Source: Amantichitinum ursilacus
Lineage (GTDB): Bacteria > Pseudomonadota > Gammaproteobacteria > Burkholderiales > Chitinibacteraceae
Length of the DNA stretch: 64,000 nt
Direction of reading: 5' to 3'
NCBI RefSeq assembly: GCF_001294205.1
Contig: NZ_LAQT01000003.1
Location: forward strand, 62,001 to 126,000
A program made the position numbers and the translations under genes. Positions 63,040 through 64,000 of the stretch are shown piece by piece. How positions within the stretch are numbered: the stretch's first letter is position 1; every line of letters starts with the position of its first letter. The notes beneath the pieces are model-generated. The model was not told where the DNA came from. It did no database searches and was given only the letters and a program-made list of their open reading frames with translations.

Positions 63040-63707
63040 GCCAGCAACTGGTGCTGGACCTCTATCTGCCACAGCCGCCCAGCGTTGAAGGCTATGTGGC
63101 GGGCGAAAACGCCGAGCCCTTGTTCATGCTGGGCGAATGGGCTTCGGGCGAAAGCTACGCGTCGTTCATGTATCTATGGGGCGGCCCCAGTGTGGGCAAA
63201 TCGCACTTGCTGGCGGCAGCGCGGCAACGCGTGCCTGGCGCCATTCTGGTGGATTGCGCGCGCCAGGCCTTGCCGCTCACCATCGCGCCCGACGCCGCCT
63301 TGCTGGTCGATAACGTCGAGCATCTCGATTTTGAAGCGCAGATCCGCTTGTTTGATCACTTCAATACGTTGCGTGAAGGCAATGGTCGTCTGATTGCCAC
63401 CGGCCCGGTGCCGCCGATGCAGCTGGAATTACGCACCGATCTGACCACGCGCCTGGGCTGGGGCCTGGTGTATCAGCTCAAGCCTTTAAGCGATGCCGAC
63501 AAGCTGGCCGCGTTGCGCAAACAGGCGCGCGAGTGGGGTTTTGATTTGTCGACCGAAGCGGCCGAATATTTGTTGCGCCATACCGACCGCGATCTGGTCA
63601 GCCTGCAATCGGTGCTCACCCAGGCCAATCGCTATGCGCTTTCGCAAAAACGCCCGGTGACGGTGCCGCTATTGCGCGAAGTGCTGCACGCGGATCGCGA
63701 TTTCTAG
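63036..63707 (+). CDS. hda: DnaA regulatory inactivator Hda
   Basis: 223 residues. N-terminal QQLVLDLYLPQPPS fits the clamp-binding motif (QLxLDL type), by which Hda docks on the beta clamp and promotes hydrolysis of DnaA-ATP. AAA+ core: Walker A GGPSVGKSHL near residue 49, Walker B-like ALLVDNVEHLD, sensor region IATGPVPPMQLELRTDLTTRLGWGLVYQL (in parts). The divergent purM gene lies upstream. Confidence 0.92.
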   Translation: MSQQLVLDLYLPQPPSVEGYVAGENAEPLFMLGEWASGESYASFMYLWGGPSVGKSHLLAAARQRVPGAILVDCARQALPLTIAPDAALLVDNVEHLDFEAQIRLFDHFNTLREGNGRLIATGPVPPMQLELRTDLTTRLGWGLVYQLKPLSDADKLAALRKQAREWGFDLSTEAAEYLLRHTDRDLVSLQSVLTQANRYALSQKRPVTVPLLREVLHADRDF

Positions 63708-63740
63708 CAGGATCAACGCGGCCATGGGCCGCGTCAGCCG

Positions 63741-63980
63741 TCAGGGCGCCGCAGGTGGTGCAGAACGCGCCGCATCAATCGCCCAGCCGCCCACCGTAGT
63801 GACGCCACTCACCGTGGCTTTGCCCGCGTCATAAGCCACACCGGCCGCCGTGGTGGTTACGTTGACCGCGGTTACGCCCACGTTCACCGCCGTCACCCCG
63901 ACATCCACCGCAGTCGAAACCACCCCACATGCGCCCAGCAAGGGTAAAAAAGCAAAAGCAATCAACAGGGTAGGGCGCAT
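63741..63980 (-). CDS. Small repeat-bearing lipoprotein (NF038104-like)
   Basis: 79 residues with lipobox LLGAC. The mature part is a simple Val/Ala/Thr/Gly repeat (VGVTAVN twice in tandem, then related units), close to small betaproteobacterial lipoproteins known only as NF038104-type. It ends 34 bases from the hda stop on the other strand. No function known. Confidence 0.8.
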   Translation of the reverse strand: MRPTLLIAFAFLPLLGACGVVSTAVDVGVTAVNVGVTAVNVTTTAAGVAYDAGKATVSGVTTVGGWAIDAARSAPPAAP

Positions 63981-64000
63981 TCCGGTTCCGGCAACAAGGA

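Overview
The window is GC-rich, gene-dense bacterial chromosome that reads as a betaproteobacterium, most likely of the Neisseriales/Chromobacteriaceae type. The clues are the linkage petABC-sspA-sspB, the run kdsD-kdsC-lptCAB-rpoN-hpf-ptsN-hprK-rapZ, mlaFEDCB-mlaA next to ibaG-murA, and purM-purN-DUF3108-RsmB-like beside hda. I do not assign a genus. No rRNA, tRNA, CRISPR array, transposase, integrase or prophage was found. Nearly all of it looks like core chromosome; the one clearly accessory-looking block is a pilus-type assembly locus.

Layout. 1-7.5 kb (minus strand): murA (cut by the window edge), a 58-aa membrane protein, ibaG, an ABC-2 export pair, then mlaA and mlaBCDEF for outer-membrane phospholipid asymmetry. 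7.6-17.06 kb (plus): a compact type IV pilus/type II secretion-like operon with an MshL-like secretin, GspE/MshE ATPase, GspF/MshG platform, GspL/M/P-like (MshI/J/K-like) proteins, a GspK-like large subunit and two class-III prepilins, most genes overlapping the next. 17.1-22.6 kb (minus): glyQ, lipoprotein, glyS, gmhB, plsC, YgjP-like protease. 22.9-32.3 kb (plus): membrane protein, lytic transglycosylase, NDUFA9-like protein, RRM-like small protein, D-lactate dehydrogenase joined to a PAS sensor kinase and FixJ-type regulator, yaaA. 32.3-35 kb (minus): YigZ-like, NAT, asd. 35.1-39.3 kb (plus): dtd, a cysteine hydrolase with a GlxA-type AraC regulator, a small unknown, a MATE pump.

39.4-48.8 kb (minus): ubiX, a Gx transporter/NusG-II pair, rapZ-hprK-ptsN, hpf, rpoN, lptB-lptA-lptC, kdsC-kdsD; this joins nitrogen-PTS regulation, sigma-54, ribosome hibernation and LPS (Kdo synthesis and transport). 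48.9-58.2 kb: Kef-type antiporter, DegS-like protease (minus), Nif3-like protein, lipoprotein, cytochrome bc1 (petABC), sspA-sspB and a 70-aa unknown preceded by an AT-rich region with repeated CTACGTAG-type palindromes. 58.3-62.7 kb (minus): RsmB/NOP methyltransferase, DUF3108 protein, purN, purM. 62.9-64 kb: a possible leader ORF coupled to hda, and a repeat-bearing small lipoprotein.

The main points for follow-up are the minimal pilus-like operon, with its promoter/operator and a likely frameshifted secretin start; two neighbouring proteins in it that share a Cys/Pro/Trp motif; a sensor-kinase system translationally coupled to D-lactate dehydrogenase; the palindrome-rich promoter region near 57.7-57.95 kb; a candidate small RNA near 37.3 kb; and a paired palindromic repeat near 39.3 kb. 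Several gene starts were moved from the longest ORF on the basis of ribosome-binding sites and ATGA/GTGA overlaps. All family calls rest on reading motifs; no database search was run.
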